Source: Dipteris shenzhenensis (taxonomy: Eukaryota > Polypodiophyta > Polypodiopsida > Gleicheniales). From it: 64,000 nucleotides of DNA. Positions 46,590 to 57,924 of the stretch are shown one piece after another. Under the pieces are notes generated by a model. It saw only the letters and a program-made list of their open reading frames with translations, made no database searches and was not told the DNA's origin. The stretch lies in NCBI GenBank assembly GCA_047967505.1, contig CM106541.1; one strand, given 5' to 3'. Made by a program: the position numbers and the translations under genes. Within the stretch, counting starts at the first letter, position 1. The number at the start of each line of letters is the position of its first letter.

Positions 46590-47565
46590 ATTGATGTAGG
46601 AAAACATGAGAAGAGCCTCTCTTTATTTCGCTACCCAATTAACAATGATAGTAGGTTTAAGCTCAGCCTTAAGGGTTGGAAGCCCACTAAAGCTCCTCAC
46701 GGCGAGAATTTTCAAATTTCTATAGTCTTGTAGAAATCTATTTCAAGAAGACTTTGGAAGTCCCTCAAGAATAGAAAATCATTATTTTATTTTGGCTTTC
46801 TATTCATGCACGGAGGGATGCAATTGACTATGGAGGTCTAGGTTTGGATAATCCTGTACTTGCCCTTGCTACCTTTTTTACTGCAAAGTTTCTTTGAAAG
46901 GGGATTTTTAGAATTTGTAATACTTTGTTCCCTCCCCCTTCTTCACGCATTGGGGTTTGGTGGCTTGGCTTTTTGTTTTGGGCCCTCAAGTCTTTTATAA
47001 GAGGCATGACTCTTCTTGAGATCTTTTGGCTCCATGACACTTCTTGATTCATACTCTTTGGATGTTGCTCCCCTCTCTTGTTTTACAGACATGCACATGC
47101 CTTGTTAATTACTTTTTGGAAGACCTTAGCAAGCATTTTTGCTCATAGATGCACAGACACATGGCTCCTGGTCCATCCATCTCCCTCATTTGCCAATATT
47201 TGGACAAACATGCTACACAATCTGATAGCCATTTGCTTGAGCAGGTAGGGGTCTTCCCAAGCAGCCTCTGCTAGGAGGACTATCTTCCTTAGAGAGCGGA
47301 GTGGCTCCCTTTTTTTCTTGATTCCACCACAAGTTTGAAGGGGCATTTTCAGCCTCAATTTCGGTGCTTTGCTAGCTCTTCTTAATGAGTTTTGCTAGCT
47401 CTTCTTGATGAGTTTATCCACTCAAGTGTATTTTGTTTTTCACACTATGCATGATATACTTTTGTCATGAGCACTGATCTTGGGGCTTTTTTCATACTTA
47501 ATAGAGGTATTTTCATTGAATTCTTTTCATACTCAATAGAAGTTTTTTTTATTGAAAAAGAAAAG
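46590..47565 (+). pseudogene. LINE C-terminal remnant
   Basis: Plus-strand text GLGLDNPVLALATFFTAK followed by GIFRICNTLFPPPSSRIG, WWLGFLFWALKS and similar resembles the region after the RT of plant L1 elements, where a GGLGL(R/P)NP block is typical. The 3' end carries two near-copies of TTTTCATACT(T/C)AATAGA (47,489 and 47,527), then A/T-rich sequence. 5'-truncated and frameshifted. Confidence 0.5.
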
Positions 47566-47689
47566 CCTTCTCCCTTAAACTACCTTGCTTTTCCAATTTG
47601 ACAACATTTTAGAATGCTTTATGATAGCAAAAAACTCATGCCAATTATGTAAAATGTTAGCTCCAACATGGATCCAATATATTAAGTTT

Positions 47690-48345
47690 GGTTGACAAAA
47701 ATACCATCCTTACATCCAATCTGAGATTATACATCTCAACTTGCTTTCAAAGACTAAGCTCTCCTGCTACTTGCTATGATGAAGTTGTCAACATAGAGTG
47801 CAATCACTATGTGAGCATATACATTCCTCTTCACATACACTCTACGATCAAGTTTGCTCCTTGTAAAGCCTTGCTCTAAAATAGGTGTTAATCTTATTGT
47901 AGCAAGCCCTTGGGCTTTGCTTGAGACCATGTAATTCCTTCTTCATTTAACATTACAAGATATTTAGTCTCTTTTGAATGTTGTAAAGCCTTGCTCTAAA
48001 ATAGGTGTTAATCTTATTGTAGCAAGCCCTTGGGCTTTGCTTGAGACCATGTAATTCCTTCTTCATTTAACATTACAAGATATTTAGTCTCTTTTTAGTG
48101 AACCCTTTTGGCCTCTTTGTTACCGTCTCCTCAACGTCTTTGTCTTCTTTTTGTGCTTACCCTTCACAACTAACCTTGCCTTGTATTAACCTAAGTTTTG
48201 TTAGCCCTATGCTTGACTCTATAGACCTATTCATAGCTTACATTATTCTTGCCTTCAAGGGTTCAACAAATTCCTATGCATCATTCATCATAATATCATT
48301 GTATTCAAGATTGCATCACCTCTTGGAAGGTAATGGTAAAGGGTA
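47690..48345 (-). pseudogene. copia reverse-transcriptase fragment
   Basis: Minus strand: WVYRVKHRANK-like text and KARLVVKG (48,230-48,160), KKELHGLKQSPRACYNKIN (about 48,060-48,000), then VYAHIVIALYVDNFIIAS (47,820-47,770), the copia YVDD box with the second Asp changed to Asn. Frames shift between blocks, and a 120-bp piece carrying the LKQSPRA block is duplicated in tandem. Confidence 0.7.
47861..48094. repeat. Perfect 120-bp tandem duplication
   Basis: TTGTAAAGCCTTGCTCTAAA starts at 47,861 and again at 47,981. The following ~95 bases are identical in both, so the duplication is young compared with the decayed host element. Confidence 0.95.
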
Positions 48346-50520
48346 GAAGCCCACTTTTGAGTTTGAGGCAACAAATAGGGGTTCAAAGATAGAGATAATT
48401 ATATGTGTGTCCCTCTTCTTTCCATAATAGCTTCTCTTACCTGAGGAATCCCATCAAGTGGGAGAGCAAGATCAAAGAGGAGTTGCCTTCTCTAGCCTAA
48501 GCAATCCAATCAAGTGGGAAATAAGTAGCAGAAGCATGATATATTCCATGATAGCTTTCTCTTTTGTGAGAAATCCCATCCTTTGGGAGAAAGCCAATAG
48601 AAGCATGATGGATAGATGTCTCATAACCATGATGGGTAATGAAGTAGTAGAAGCATGATGGGCAGATGTCTTATCACCATCCTTTGGGGAAAAAATAGTG
48701 GAAGCTTGATGTATAGACATCCCATCACCCTTGCCCCCATCTCTTCATCCACTCTGTGAGCCAACTAATTGGCAATGAGTGATTTATATTAATAAGATTT
48801 GATTAATAATTGCAACTCAATTCCATCTCACTAGGGCAATACTTTCAAAATAGGAGTTATATATGAGTTTGTCAAGATGGGCAGGGATCTATCGGTATTA
48901 AGATGGACTTAATATTATTCTCCATTCTCATTTTTTATTCCAATTTACTATAAAATCCCAATGAGACGAGCCCAATTGGGTTGCTAGGCTAATCGATTGG
49001 CCTAAACCAATTGTGCAATGACGATAAAAATCCTAATGATAGTATGCCAATCATGCAAAATCACAATTATCCTACCCTCATAAATCCCATTGAGCAATAC
49101 TTGGATTCATTGTTGCTCGCACTTTGGATCCTTTATCAAGAAGCTTGGTTTTACCATTTTTTGAAGGAGGGCGTCTCACCATATATTGCTCTTGCTATTG
49201 ATACTTTCTCTTCACATACATTTTTAGTATGTAGGCATATTTACTTAATCCGCAATCTAGGCAATGGTAGCTGATAAATTGCACATTTTGACGTTGATTT
49301 CACATGCACAACCCAACAAAATAAATGCCAAGGGTGGCTATATTAGGAACATTGCATTTGACACTCATCCGTGATAAGGTGCTTGCAATTTATGTAATGA
49401 GCACCTTGGAGCATGGAAATAGAATAATCCATGGAAGAAAATGCTGTTGTGAGATGTGACTTTGCTCACAAGCAACATTTTCTTGATTGTTTCTTTCCCT
49501 CAACCTAAGGGTATGAACATCCTCTTTCAACACCTCCACAGTCTGCTTGCTCATGGCAATAGCTGAATTTGACTCCCACAACATGATTTGAAGTTGATAA
49601 AGTTTTTGAGGAACCCTATATAACATTAGGCAATCTGAGAGTCATCTATCTTGCATTTCACAAAGTTGATAACCATCAAGAGCTTTAGCAATATCCTACA
49701 ACATCAAAATGTATTCTCATAATAGTGAATTATGCTCTAGTAAAATATTCTCATAGTAGTGAATTATATTGTATTAAAATAATTGTTCTTTGCATGGCTT
49801 GAATCCACAGTTTGCATGGTCCTCAAGGTTTATTTGAGCTCCTAACTCATGATTCTAGCTTTTTCAATATGCTTTCACAGTTGTTGAATCAAGTAGTATC
49901 TTTCAATATTCTTTAGCTACTAATTTGAGTACTTGATGTGAGTTATTGCCCTTTCTTCTTTACCTCCACTCAAGCACCTAAATTGTGGCAACCCTTGCTT
50001 GGGCTTTGGTGGCTTCAACTTGCCCTAGGTTGTGCTTGCTCTACCTAGGGTTGTGCTTGCTCTTCCTCAAGGTGCCTACTCTGCATTGGGTTTGATATCC
50101 TTATTCTATACTCTCTCATATTCTATAGTTGACATTGCATCCTCCTCCTCCCTCCTTAGGACCCTCATCTCATGCTTCCATTGCTCCATAGTTGCTCTTA
50201 TGCTTCTATCCATAATAGATGCACTCTAATGTTCATGGCCTGAGTTGAGAATTTAGGTGTGCCCTCACGTATACTTTTTAACTTGTTCAATATGCCCTCA
50301 GCCACAATCTGTGAGTAGGTGACCTTACCTCCATGAAGTTCTTGAACCTATTAATACTTAATGGTTTTGTGTCAGTCAAAGATATAAGTAATTAAAGTAC
50401 ACCGAGCTAGCTCGAATTACATGCTGCAAAAAATGTGATTACAATTCTAACAATTATATGAAAATTTGGACATAGAGGTGAATAATTATTGAAGACAACT
50501 AGTCATAAAAAGAAAATCCA
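48346..50520. other. Unrecognised region with degenerate repeats
   Basis: From 48,430 to 48,720 the phrase AATCCCATC..(G)TGGGA and AGAAGCATGATGG(A/G) recurs irregularly. A minus-strand charged, coiled-coil-like stretch lies near 50,215-50,140 (WKHEMRVLRREEEDAMSTI). No family assigned. Confidence 0.4.
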
Positions 50521-50527
50521 AAAGGAT

Positions 50528-52673
50528 ATGAAAAAGATTAGCAGCTACGACGAAACGTTCAGTGTTGCTCATGCGGCAGCCATCACCTGCCTGGCCGCCG
50601 TCGTTGAAAAGGCAAATACACGCAGCAAGAAAGTGGACGAAACGCGGTTGAACCGTTCAAGTCTGTAGCAAAATCGAGTGAGCCATTGAACATTTACATG
50701 TAAATCGTTTCCACGAGGTGGTGTGAACGACCACAAGTGGTGCCCATCTTCCTATCCAAAGCACCAACATGCACCCCGTCTGAACACCCCCATATGTGTG
50801 TGCTAGAACAGGAACATGCATACGTGATACGTGTGCTAGAAGAGTAACAACATGCATATGTGTGCAGGAAGAGTAACATGCATACTTGATAAGTCTGATG
50901 CAGGTTTGAAATCTTTCTTGTTGTTCTCGTCTCCTCCATTTTCGCAGGCAAAGGATGTCGCTTCCAAATGGGAATTACAGGCCCTCAGAGATCGGGATCT
51001 TTTAATCACCAGTGTCGCAGCTCAAGAGCAAATTTCCCTCCTCCTCCAAGTCGAATCTCGCCTTGTCGAGCGCGCTCAATCCATTCTTTATTTCAAGCAC
51101 CTTGTTGGAGCTCTCAGCCGATGGCGTCGCTATTGCAAACTCCGCAGGAAGAAGAAGGTACAATGCAGTGGCTCCAGACGTGTGTGAAACCTTTTCTTTA
51201 CCATTGTATCCGCGTTTCTTGAAGCAGCGCTACCGTAGTATCTGCATATGGCCATTGCATTCCTATGGTACAATATGGACTTTCTGTGGTTTCTGATCGT
51301 CCAGGTGCTATTGAGAGCCGAACGTTTCTGGAATCGATCAGTATTGGCGAAATGGTTTGGAGCGTTACTACGCCTACATGCAGCATGCAGAGCAAAGAAA
51401 CGGCTGCTGCAGAAATGTTTGGCGCTCAGAAAGGACAGGATGATCGTCCGTTCTATGTGCGGGTGGCGAGATTGGATCAGCTTAAGAAAGGATCTGTGGA
51501 CGAAGTCCGAGGCGCTTGCGAATATGGCACATCGGCGAATACTAGTAAAACTCGGCGCCTTGTTGCGGATCGCTTGTTGCAAGAGAATGTACCACAGAAA
51601 TCAAGAGAGACGGGCAAAGATTGTCTGGACAGCAAGTCACTTGCGAAAGGCCTGGAAAAGGTGGCTGTTTTTCACGGAAGAGAGTGCAAATAACAATGCT
51701 ATTGCTGAGCTGCTCTACGTCGAGAAAGGAGTACGCAAATATTTTGCTCGCTGGATGCAATATAGAACTAAGAATATGGAGAAGTCCAAACATGTCCTTG
51801 CCAGCGACAGGCAGAGGGTACTAATGTTGATTAGACCATGTTTCAGAGATTGGTTTGGGATCGCCAAAAGGACAGAGATTGTGGGTGCGAGAAGCACATC
51901 ATTTGTCAATCGTAGACTCTGGAGATTCAAAAGAAAGTTATTCCAATCGTGGTTTGGGACAGCAGTCAGACAAAGCCAAAATAGAGATTTCAGGTTGTCG
52001 TTGAAATGGAAGAGAGAGAGGCGTGTGAAAAAAAGTGTTTTTGTTTACTTGGCAGCTGAACGATCGGGGAATAAGCTGATCAACAAAGTAAGATTGAGAA
52101 AAGCGACTAAAATGAGGTATTACAAACAATATCTGAATTCTGTAATTTTGCTATGATAGGCTTTAGTATCCACGATCAAGTCTGCATTGCCAGCCTTGTT
52201 TGCAGAGAGAACATACATCCCTTAGGTCATCCTCCAAGCATTTTCTCTGCCCTTTTTATCCACATTGTGCATACCGAATATCTGTTTGTTCTGTTTTCGC
52301 AGATTAATATCTTATTACTCGGGATCTGTATCTTTCTTCTCTTTTCCACCCCTTTTGTTGGTCGTGGAAGGGCACCGTAAATATATACATTTGTGGTGAT
52401 TGCAGGTTGTCTATCATCACTGCTTGGTTAATGCACATCAGATATAAACATTGGTGTGAAGCATGGATATGGTGCAAGGAAAAGCAAGCTGAAATCCGAA
52501 GTTTGAAGAAAGCCTTCTTCTCATGGTCAATGCACGTTGAAATGAGTAGGTATGAGTCTGAACAGAAAGTTGCCATGATCCTGACTGCACAAGAGGATTT
52601 GTTGCCTGATCCATGCCATCAAATGTCTCTTGGAGAGGAATGTTTCAAATGGAACAGGAATTTAACTTATTAG
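50528..52673 (+). CDS. Sfi1-like tryptophan-repeat (putative centrin-binding) protein, four exons
   Basis: Exon model: 50,528-50,632; 50,948-51,157; 51,305-52,116; 52,406-52,673, for 464 residues. Splice sites are AAA|GTGGAC (weak), GCAG|G, AAG|GTACAA, CCAG|G, GAG|GTATTA and GCAG|G, with phases 0, 0 and 2 matching across each junction. After a short N-terminus and an amphipathic helix (LITSVAAQEQISLLLQVE) come about ten Arg/Lys-rich helices carrying Trp at 25-35 residue steps: LVGALSRWRRY, LAKWFGALLR, CGWRDWISL, AWKRWLFF, YFARWMQYR, CFRDWFGIA, FQSWFGTA, TAWLMHIR, AFFSWSMHV. This fits Sfi1 repeats, which form long helices bound by centrin at centrioles, basal bodies or spindle poles. Family Sfi1 proteins are longer, so further 5' exons may be missing. 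No stops or frameshifts, unlike everything around it. A different Trp-repeat helical protein is the main alternative. Confidence 0.7.
50633..50947 (+). other. Intron 1 of the Sfi1-like gene
   Basis: 315 nt, from a weak donor GTGGAC to a clean pyrimidine tract and TTTTCGCAG. It contains small repeats of a CATGCATA(C/T)GTG(T)GCAGGAAGAGTAACA kind. If exon 1 is wrong, the coding region would start in exon 2 or come from a more distant exon. Confidence 0.5.
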
Positions 52674-53184
52674 TTCATGACCTACATCCGTGGATGCATT
52701 TATCATTGCACTGGCTGTGAACAATCCACATTCAGCCGAGTTATTACCTATGGAATGGATTTTAGGACGGCTTTTGATAGATTGCTTGTATTAACATGGA
52801 TCTCTATGTGATGGAGGCCCAGCAGGAAGCAGCAAGCTGCGCCATCATGCGAGTTACTCAGAATACTTCATCTGGGAATTGTTTCCTTCTCATGTATGGG
52901 CTTATTCCAGGGTCATCAACATAGGGTGTCAAATTGTCAATCACCTATACAGGGATGCCATCTAGAAGTGGCGATGCAAACTTGCCCATGCTACAGCTTT
53001 CCAAGAAGCCACTCTATAGCCCTATCTAGAATCTAGATGCTACCCTACCATTATGGCCGCTCAGCATCCTGATGCAAAACATCTTTTGCTTTCTCAAAAA
53101 AGATGCAGGAAGTCTATATAATTGGCAATGCCTCACGTACTCATGATACAGTTGCTACTCTACAAATTTTCTAGAATCAAGTTG
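52674..53184. other. 3' flank of the Sfi1-like gene
   Basis: No further coding exon is evident after the TAG at 52,671. It probably includes the 3' untranslated region. No standard AATAAA signal stands out. Confidence 0.4.
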
Positions 53185-53189
53185 CTACC

Positions 53190-54236
53190 CTGATGCTGAA
53201 CATTCCGGGCTTTCTAAAACATGCCTTCTTGTTTGTGCCATCTGCTCTTCTAAGTTCCCATTGAGAATGACCGTTGATGGTTGTGAGCTAAAAGCTATAT
53301 CAAAATAGGTGTCTGTTGTTGGCCAATCCACAATATGAAGAACTGCCATTGTAACCTGCCCAAGGGTGTCCACTCAGTTAAGATTGCCATGCATTGATAA
53401 GAGGATGGCTCTCCTTGCTATTTGCGTTGGTCTAGTCCACCTCCTGGGTATATGCAAACAGAGAAGGCTTTCCCTGTCCAAGTGATGATCTGCAAATTCT
53501 TGTTGATGGATCTTTCGCTGCATCAGGCACAGGGAAGCTGGATCTAGGGATTGATCGAAGGACATACTCCAAGGAAGAGACCATCTAGTGAGGTGAGCAT
53601 CTCTCGTCCCCGTCCGCCAGACTTGCATGTTCTTCCTCTTTGCACTCTATTCTGCTGAAGAGTGTAGGTAGTATGCTTGATGCCTTGTTTGCTGCAAAAT
53701 ATTTTGAACTCATTAGTTTTGTACTTACCTCCTCTGTCGAGATATATTTCTTTCCACCAAAAGGCTGTGTTCATAGGCCCCACCAAATGTGAGTGCACAA
53801 GATCAAGAGGGATTGGTGCCGTTTTCTGCTTATACTTTTGGAAAGGCAACCTGCGCGTTTCCTTAAAAATACAATCCTCACAAAAAGCGAAATGTAGCCG
53901 TATTGGATCGAAGGCATCCACCATATTAAGTCTTTTCAATGTGCAAAGGCTTTTGGGGTTAATATGAGCTGATATGTAGTGAGTTGTTTAGATGTGGAAC
54001 ATGCGATTTCTCTTTTCATCATTTTGCCATCAAATTTGAAATGTCTAAAGGCGTCACATGTCTGCTAACACTCTGTTACATGAATCCTTTATGGAAATCC
54101 TGTGCTTTGTGAAGAGTATAACATTCCCATCATCACATAATGCTGAAACAGAAAGCAAGTTCTTTCGAGGACTTGGCACATATTTCACATTCTTCGGGTC
54201 CTTCACACATTCGTCATGTGAAACCGACACTGGAAT
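53190..54236 (-). pseudogene. copia protease-integrase remnant (left part, split by hAT)
   Basis: Minus strand: VSHDECVKDPKNVKYVPSPR and KNLLSVSALCDDGNVI (54,215-54,120), then FAFCEDCIFKETRRLPFQKY and PIPLDLVHSHLVGPMNTA (GAG-pre-integrase to integrase), then GGKYKTNEFKIFCSKQGI, the integrase block after the second catalytic Asp. About 45 codons including the first Asp region are missing between PMNTAFWW and EIYLDRGGKY. The rest down to ~53,190 is degraded. The coding sequence continues across the hAT insertion at 59,134. Confidence 0.75.
54229..54236. repeat. hAT target duplication, left
   Basis: ACTGGAAT, repeated exactly at 59,126-59,133. Confidence 0.95.
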
Positions 54237-54761
54237 CATAGTTACCAGCCAAAACGGAAACGGAAGAAACGGAGTTTCCGGGCCCCGCCGAAACGGAAAC
54301 GGAAGAAATGGCAATATGATACAATTTATGTATAAAAATTTATTTTTTATACATAATATAATTATCAATAGAGTGCAAATCATACATATTACAAATTACA
54401 ATTATCTATACTTGAAGCTTCAGCCTTCAAGCATCAATGCATCATTCATGCCTCTATGATTCTAAATTCTTGAATGATGCTTCAATAATCTGAAATCAAC
54501 ATGTATCATGAGTCACGACTAACAAGTTTGGCATTACAACTTACAAGAATCTGAAATTTAGAAGTTTGAAGTACTTTAAAGTTTAAACTTAGCACACAAG
54601 TTGAAACTTGAAACTTGAAACTTGAAAGTATCCAATGTCCAGACTCCAGACTCCATAGATGATCATGATTCATGATCCACAAATTTCATGATCATGACTC
54701 ATGAGTCATGCAAGACTCAAAATAAAAGCACCCATGGATGATATAAAAAAAAGCAGCAGGA

Positions 54762-55301
54762 CTACTGATCATCTGCATCATCCATGGACTCCTCGTCATC
54801 GTCATCCTCTGCGTCCTCAGAAAAGCTTGAGGCATCTGTGTCACTGTTTGAAGAAGAATCATCAACATCAGGATCAGGACCATCGGGTGCAACTGAAGTA
54901 CTAGCACCATCTCTAGATGGTTGAGTGTATGATCGTGTGTGGTGTGCTGGTGCTGACAGCTCCTCATACAACATGGTGTATATGTCCAGCTCCTCCCGTG
55001 GGATATCTGGTATGGCCTTCATCTTCTCCACGTCCACCTTGTCTACATTCACTTGGCGAGGTTCAGGGCAGCCGGCGGCGAACTCAAGGAGACGGAGGTT
55101 GCAATGACAAAACACCAACCGCTCCAATTGAGCCGTGCTCAATCTGTTCCTCTTCTTTGTGTGAAAGAGGGCCCAAGTACTCCAGTTCCTCTCACAAGGA
55201 CCGGAACTGCAGTCCTGTGAGAGAACACGTATAGCAAGGTGTTTCTGCCATAAGCCAGTTAAGCAAAGATAAAGTATCAGGAACTTGATAACTTTAAACA
55301 T
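54762..55301 (-). CDS. hAT transposase C-terminal exon (dimerisation domain)
   Basis: Reads AIRVLSQDCSSGPCERNWST, WALFHTKKRNRLSTAQLERL and VFCHCNLRLLE, the hAT C-terminal dimerisation signature (SSxxxERNWS..FxxIHTKKRNRL). A Pro/Ser/Asp-rich acidic tail follows to the stop near 54,762. An upstream intron is likely at about 55,300-55,375. Domain residues look intact. Confidence 0.85.
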   Translation of the reverse strand: MFKVIKFLILYLCLTGLWQKHLAIRVLSQDCSSGPCERNWSTWALFHTKKRNRLSTAQLERLVFCHCNLRLLEFAAGCPEPRQVNVDKVDVEKMKAIPDIPREELDIYTMLYEELSAPAHHTRSYTQPSRDGASTSVAPDGPDPDVDDSSSNSDTDASSFSEDAEDDDDEESMDDADDQ

Positions 55302-55377
55302 CTTTGTAGTAGATAAAACTTCAAATTACTTAACGACTAAGCTCTAACTAGTGGCGTTGGAACTTGTCTCTTAGACT

Positions 55378-55698
55378 CTTACCAAAGTAGGAGTATAGTT
55401 GCCATATTTCTCCCACCAGGAGACAGGTTGCAATTGTGTCTCTCGGAGCCTAGCCGTAGGTCGACCAAAGGAGAGGCTGTGATTGCGGAACAATAGAAGT
55501 TCATCCTCCATTCTTCGTTGCATCTCCAAGTCACCACCCGTCCAATTTTGTAGATACTGTTGCATCCCCTCCTCCAACTCGTCATTCTCATATTGCTCTT
55601 GACTGCGCCAGAGCGGATGCAATACATGTGCCACCGCATGGATTGGGCGGTGAAACCAATTCCACCACTTATTCCATATAGCACGGATGGACTCAACC
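55378..55698 (-). CDS. hAT transposase internal exon, full copy (a)
   Basis: After a TTTAG acceptor it reads VESIRAIWNKWWNWFHRPIH, AVAHVLHPLWRSQEQYEND, then QYLQNWTGGD, MEDELLLF and LQPVSWWEKYGNYTP, the stretch between DUF659 and the dimerisation domain in this hAT group. This copy continues through the whole exon, while copies b and c contain only its first ~125 bp. Confidence 0.8.
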
Positions 55699-55906
55699 CT
55701 AAATCATGCCGCAAGAAATTAGAATGCATTATGCATGCAAAATTCATAGACTATAGATAATAGTACATACATAATATATATCTGAAAATTCTAGGCTTCA
55801 TGATAACAAATTGCAATTTAGTAACTGCAATAATTATACATATTACAAAAGTAAAAAGTCTTACTTATCAGGTGATAGGGAAGTGTTTCTGTTGAGGGCC
55901 TCTCCA

Positions 55907-56038
55907 ACTCGTCATTCTCATATTGCTCTTGACTGCGCCAGAGTGGATGCAATACATGTGCCACCGCATGGATCCGCATGGATTGGGCGGTGAAACCAAT
56001 TCCACCACTTATTCCATATAGCACGGATGGACTCAACC
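55907..56038 (-). repeat. Partial exon copy b
   Basis: The first part of the internal exon is repeated, with a 10-bp internal duplication (GGATCCGCATGGATT). It ends at TTGGAG fused to the 3' end of the DUF659 exon (AGGCCCTCAACAG), followed by a repeat of its donor and intron (55,706-55,905). Confidence 0.85.
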
Positions 56039-56049
56039 CTAAATCATGT

Positions 56050-56179
56050 CTCCTCCAACTCGTCATTCTCATATTGCTCTTGACTGCGCCAGAGCGGATG
56101 CAATACATGTGCCACCGCATGGATTGGGCGGTGAAACCAATTCCACCACTTATTCCATATAGCACGGATGGACTCAACC
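56050..56179 (-). repeat. Partial exon copy c
   Basis: First copy met after the DUF659 exon and intron. It is truncated after GAGTTGGAGGAG and fused directly to another acceptor region ACATGATTTAG and copy b. Confidence 0.85.
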
Positions 56180-56345
56180 CTAAATCATGCCGCAAGAAAT
56201 TAGAATGCATTATGCATGCAAAATTCATAGACTATAGATAATAGTACATACATAATATATATCTGAAAATTCTAGGCTTCATGATAACAAATTGCAATTT
56301 AGTAACTGCAATAATTATACATATTACAAAAGTAAAAAGTCTTAC

Positions 56346-57165
56346 TTATCAGGCGATAGGGAAGTGTTTCTGTTGAGGGCCTCTCCAATCTTGTCCATAA
56401 ACTCGTACAAGAGCCCTAATGTGCTTCCCTCCATGTCCATGATGCGAAGCACCATGTAGATAGGATTAATCGATTTGATTAATGCCTCCGCCTGATTCCA
56501 CCAAGACTCATCCATGATCATGCGAAAAAATTTGATAGACTTTGCTTGGCCTCTATCATCCCAATCTCCCCACTCCCGAGACACAACCGTGCGCAACAAG
56601 CCCTGGCGCACTCGCACAAGCCTCTCCACCACTATGAACATGTAAGCAAACCTTGTGGTTGGAGGTTTCAAAAGCCCAAGGTCACTGTAAGCCCGATAGA
56701 TGCTGAGGACTTTGGGTCTCTTCGTGACAAACTTCACGATACTGCGGGCTGTGGAGAAGATGGCATCAATCCAAGGTATCTTCCCTAGGTCCTCGATCAA
56801 AAGATCAAGGCAATGTGAGGCACAAGGTGTCCACACAATCTTAGGGAACTCATCTTCTAACATGGCACCCATTGACATACAATTGCTGCCATTATCTATC
56901 ACCACCTGCACCACATGCTCAACACCTATCTCCATAATGGCTGCCCGTAAATGCTCCCAAATATACAACCCTGTAATCACTGTACCTGCAGTGGAAGCGT
57001 CTATGGCTCTCAAGAACATGGTTCCCTTGCAAGAAGACACTAAAATATTGTACACATTCCTCTTGCGTGCATCTGACCATCCATCGCATAAGAGTGTGCA
57101 TCCATATTTTTTCCAAGTCTCTTTCAAGGGCTTCATTTGGTCTTCCACACATTCCCTCTCTCTTC
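56346..57165 (-). CDS. hAT transposase DUF659 exon
   Basis: An intact 268-codon frame: EDQMKPLKETWKKYGCTLLC, DGWSDARKRNVYN (DUF659 first catalytic Asp region), EIGVEHVVQVVIDNGSNCMS (second), and WTPCASHCLDLLIEDLGKI (the CAAHxLDL block), then KRPKVLSIYR. It ends at a clean donor (CCTGATAA|GTAAGA). It encodes most of the RNase H-like catalytic core. No stop is seen within it. Confidence 0.9.
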
Positions 57166-57195
57166 ACGGATGGCTTTGGACCTCTCTCACGAGTG

Positions 57196-57636
57196 ATGGA
57201 CTACGAGGATCAGCATTGCCTAGCCCTTTATGTCAGGGAGGCCACTATGCTTCGGCGAGACTACTTCAGAGAGCACAGACCGGAGCGTGATAGAGCCCAG
57301 CCTCATAGAGCTCAGGCACACGCCATACCAGAGGACAGAGACCAGGAGGAGCACGAGGACGGCAGAGCCCACACAGGACACATGCCTCCACCATGTGGAT
57401 GTACATATGAGATGGTTTGTAGACGCCGCAGGATCTTGTTACATAGGGGACGTACTCGCCGCTTCATCTCCAGACGATCCAGGATGATGGCAGCATTTCG
57501 GAGGAGACTTACTCATGGAGATCTCGCCCCACCAGCCGCTCACCTCACCTTTGCCCAGATTTGTACTCTCATAGCAGGAGGCAGAGTCGATGGACAGGAT
57601 TTCCAGTATTATTTTGGTTCTCAGACTCCGTGACAC
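57196..57636 (+). CDS. Unknown Arg-rich 146-residue ORF antisense inside the hAT element
   Basis: ATG at 57,196 opens MDYEDQHCLALYVREATMLR and continues with many Arg and His residues, PPPCGCTYEMVC, then LTHGDLAPPAAHLTFAQICT and ends GSQTP before TGA. It lies on the strand opposite the transposase, in the ~740 bp that separate the LRTREL block from the DUF659 exon. It is GC-richer than its surroundings and free of stops. This may be an insertion or a captured coding exon rather than an intron. No family recognised. Confidence 0.4.
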
Positions 57637-57924
57637 CTGGACTTGTATCTTTGCATTGGCATATTGTGCTCATCCCTCCCATTTTGCACCCGGGGGCGGT
57701 TTCCTTGCATCTAGTTTACTCTGTATTTAGGCTCAGATTTGACATTATGTACTTTCACTTGCATTATATTGCGTAGCACTTAGATGATATTCGACGATGC
57801 CTCTTCTTTGGGGCACGTTGATTTTGTGCTATCTTGTATGCAGAGTTCTTGATGTCCCATGGGCCCATTTTGGCCTCTAGTGGACAATAATACACTTTCT
57901 TTCTTTCTTTCTTTCTTCTTAGCT
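57637..57924. other. Tail of the inserted segment with (CTTT)n
   Basis: AT-richer, 3'UTR-like sequence after the antisense ORF, ending in a (TTTC)n run at 57,895-57,918 next to transposase coding sequence. Confidence 0.5.

Noticed and set aside
51130-51582. Minus-strand 150-codon frame
   Set aside because: It lies antisense to exons 2-3 and an intron of the Sfi1-like gene, whose splice model explains the coding signal.
51265-51693. Plus-strand 142-codon frame in another phase
   Set aside because: It overlaps exon 3 in a different frame. The Trp-repeat frame is longer and fits the splice phases.
54917-55234. 105-codon plus-strand frame
   Set aside because: Antisense shadow of the transposase dimerisation exon.
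56700-57290. 196-codon plus-strand frame
   Set aside because: It is antisense to the DUF659 exon, which has clear family motifs on the minus strand.
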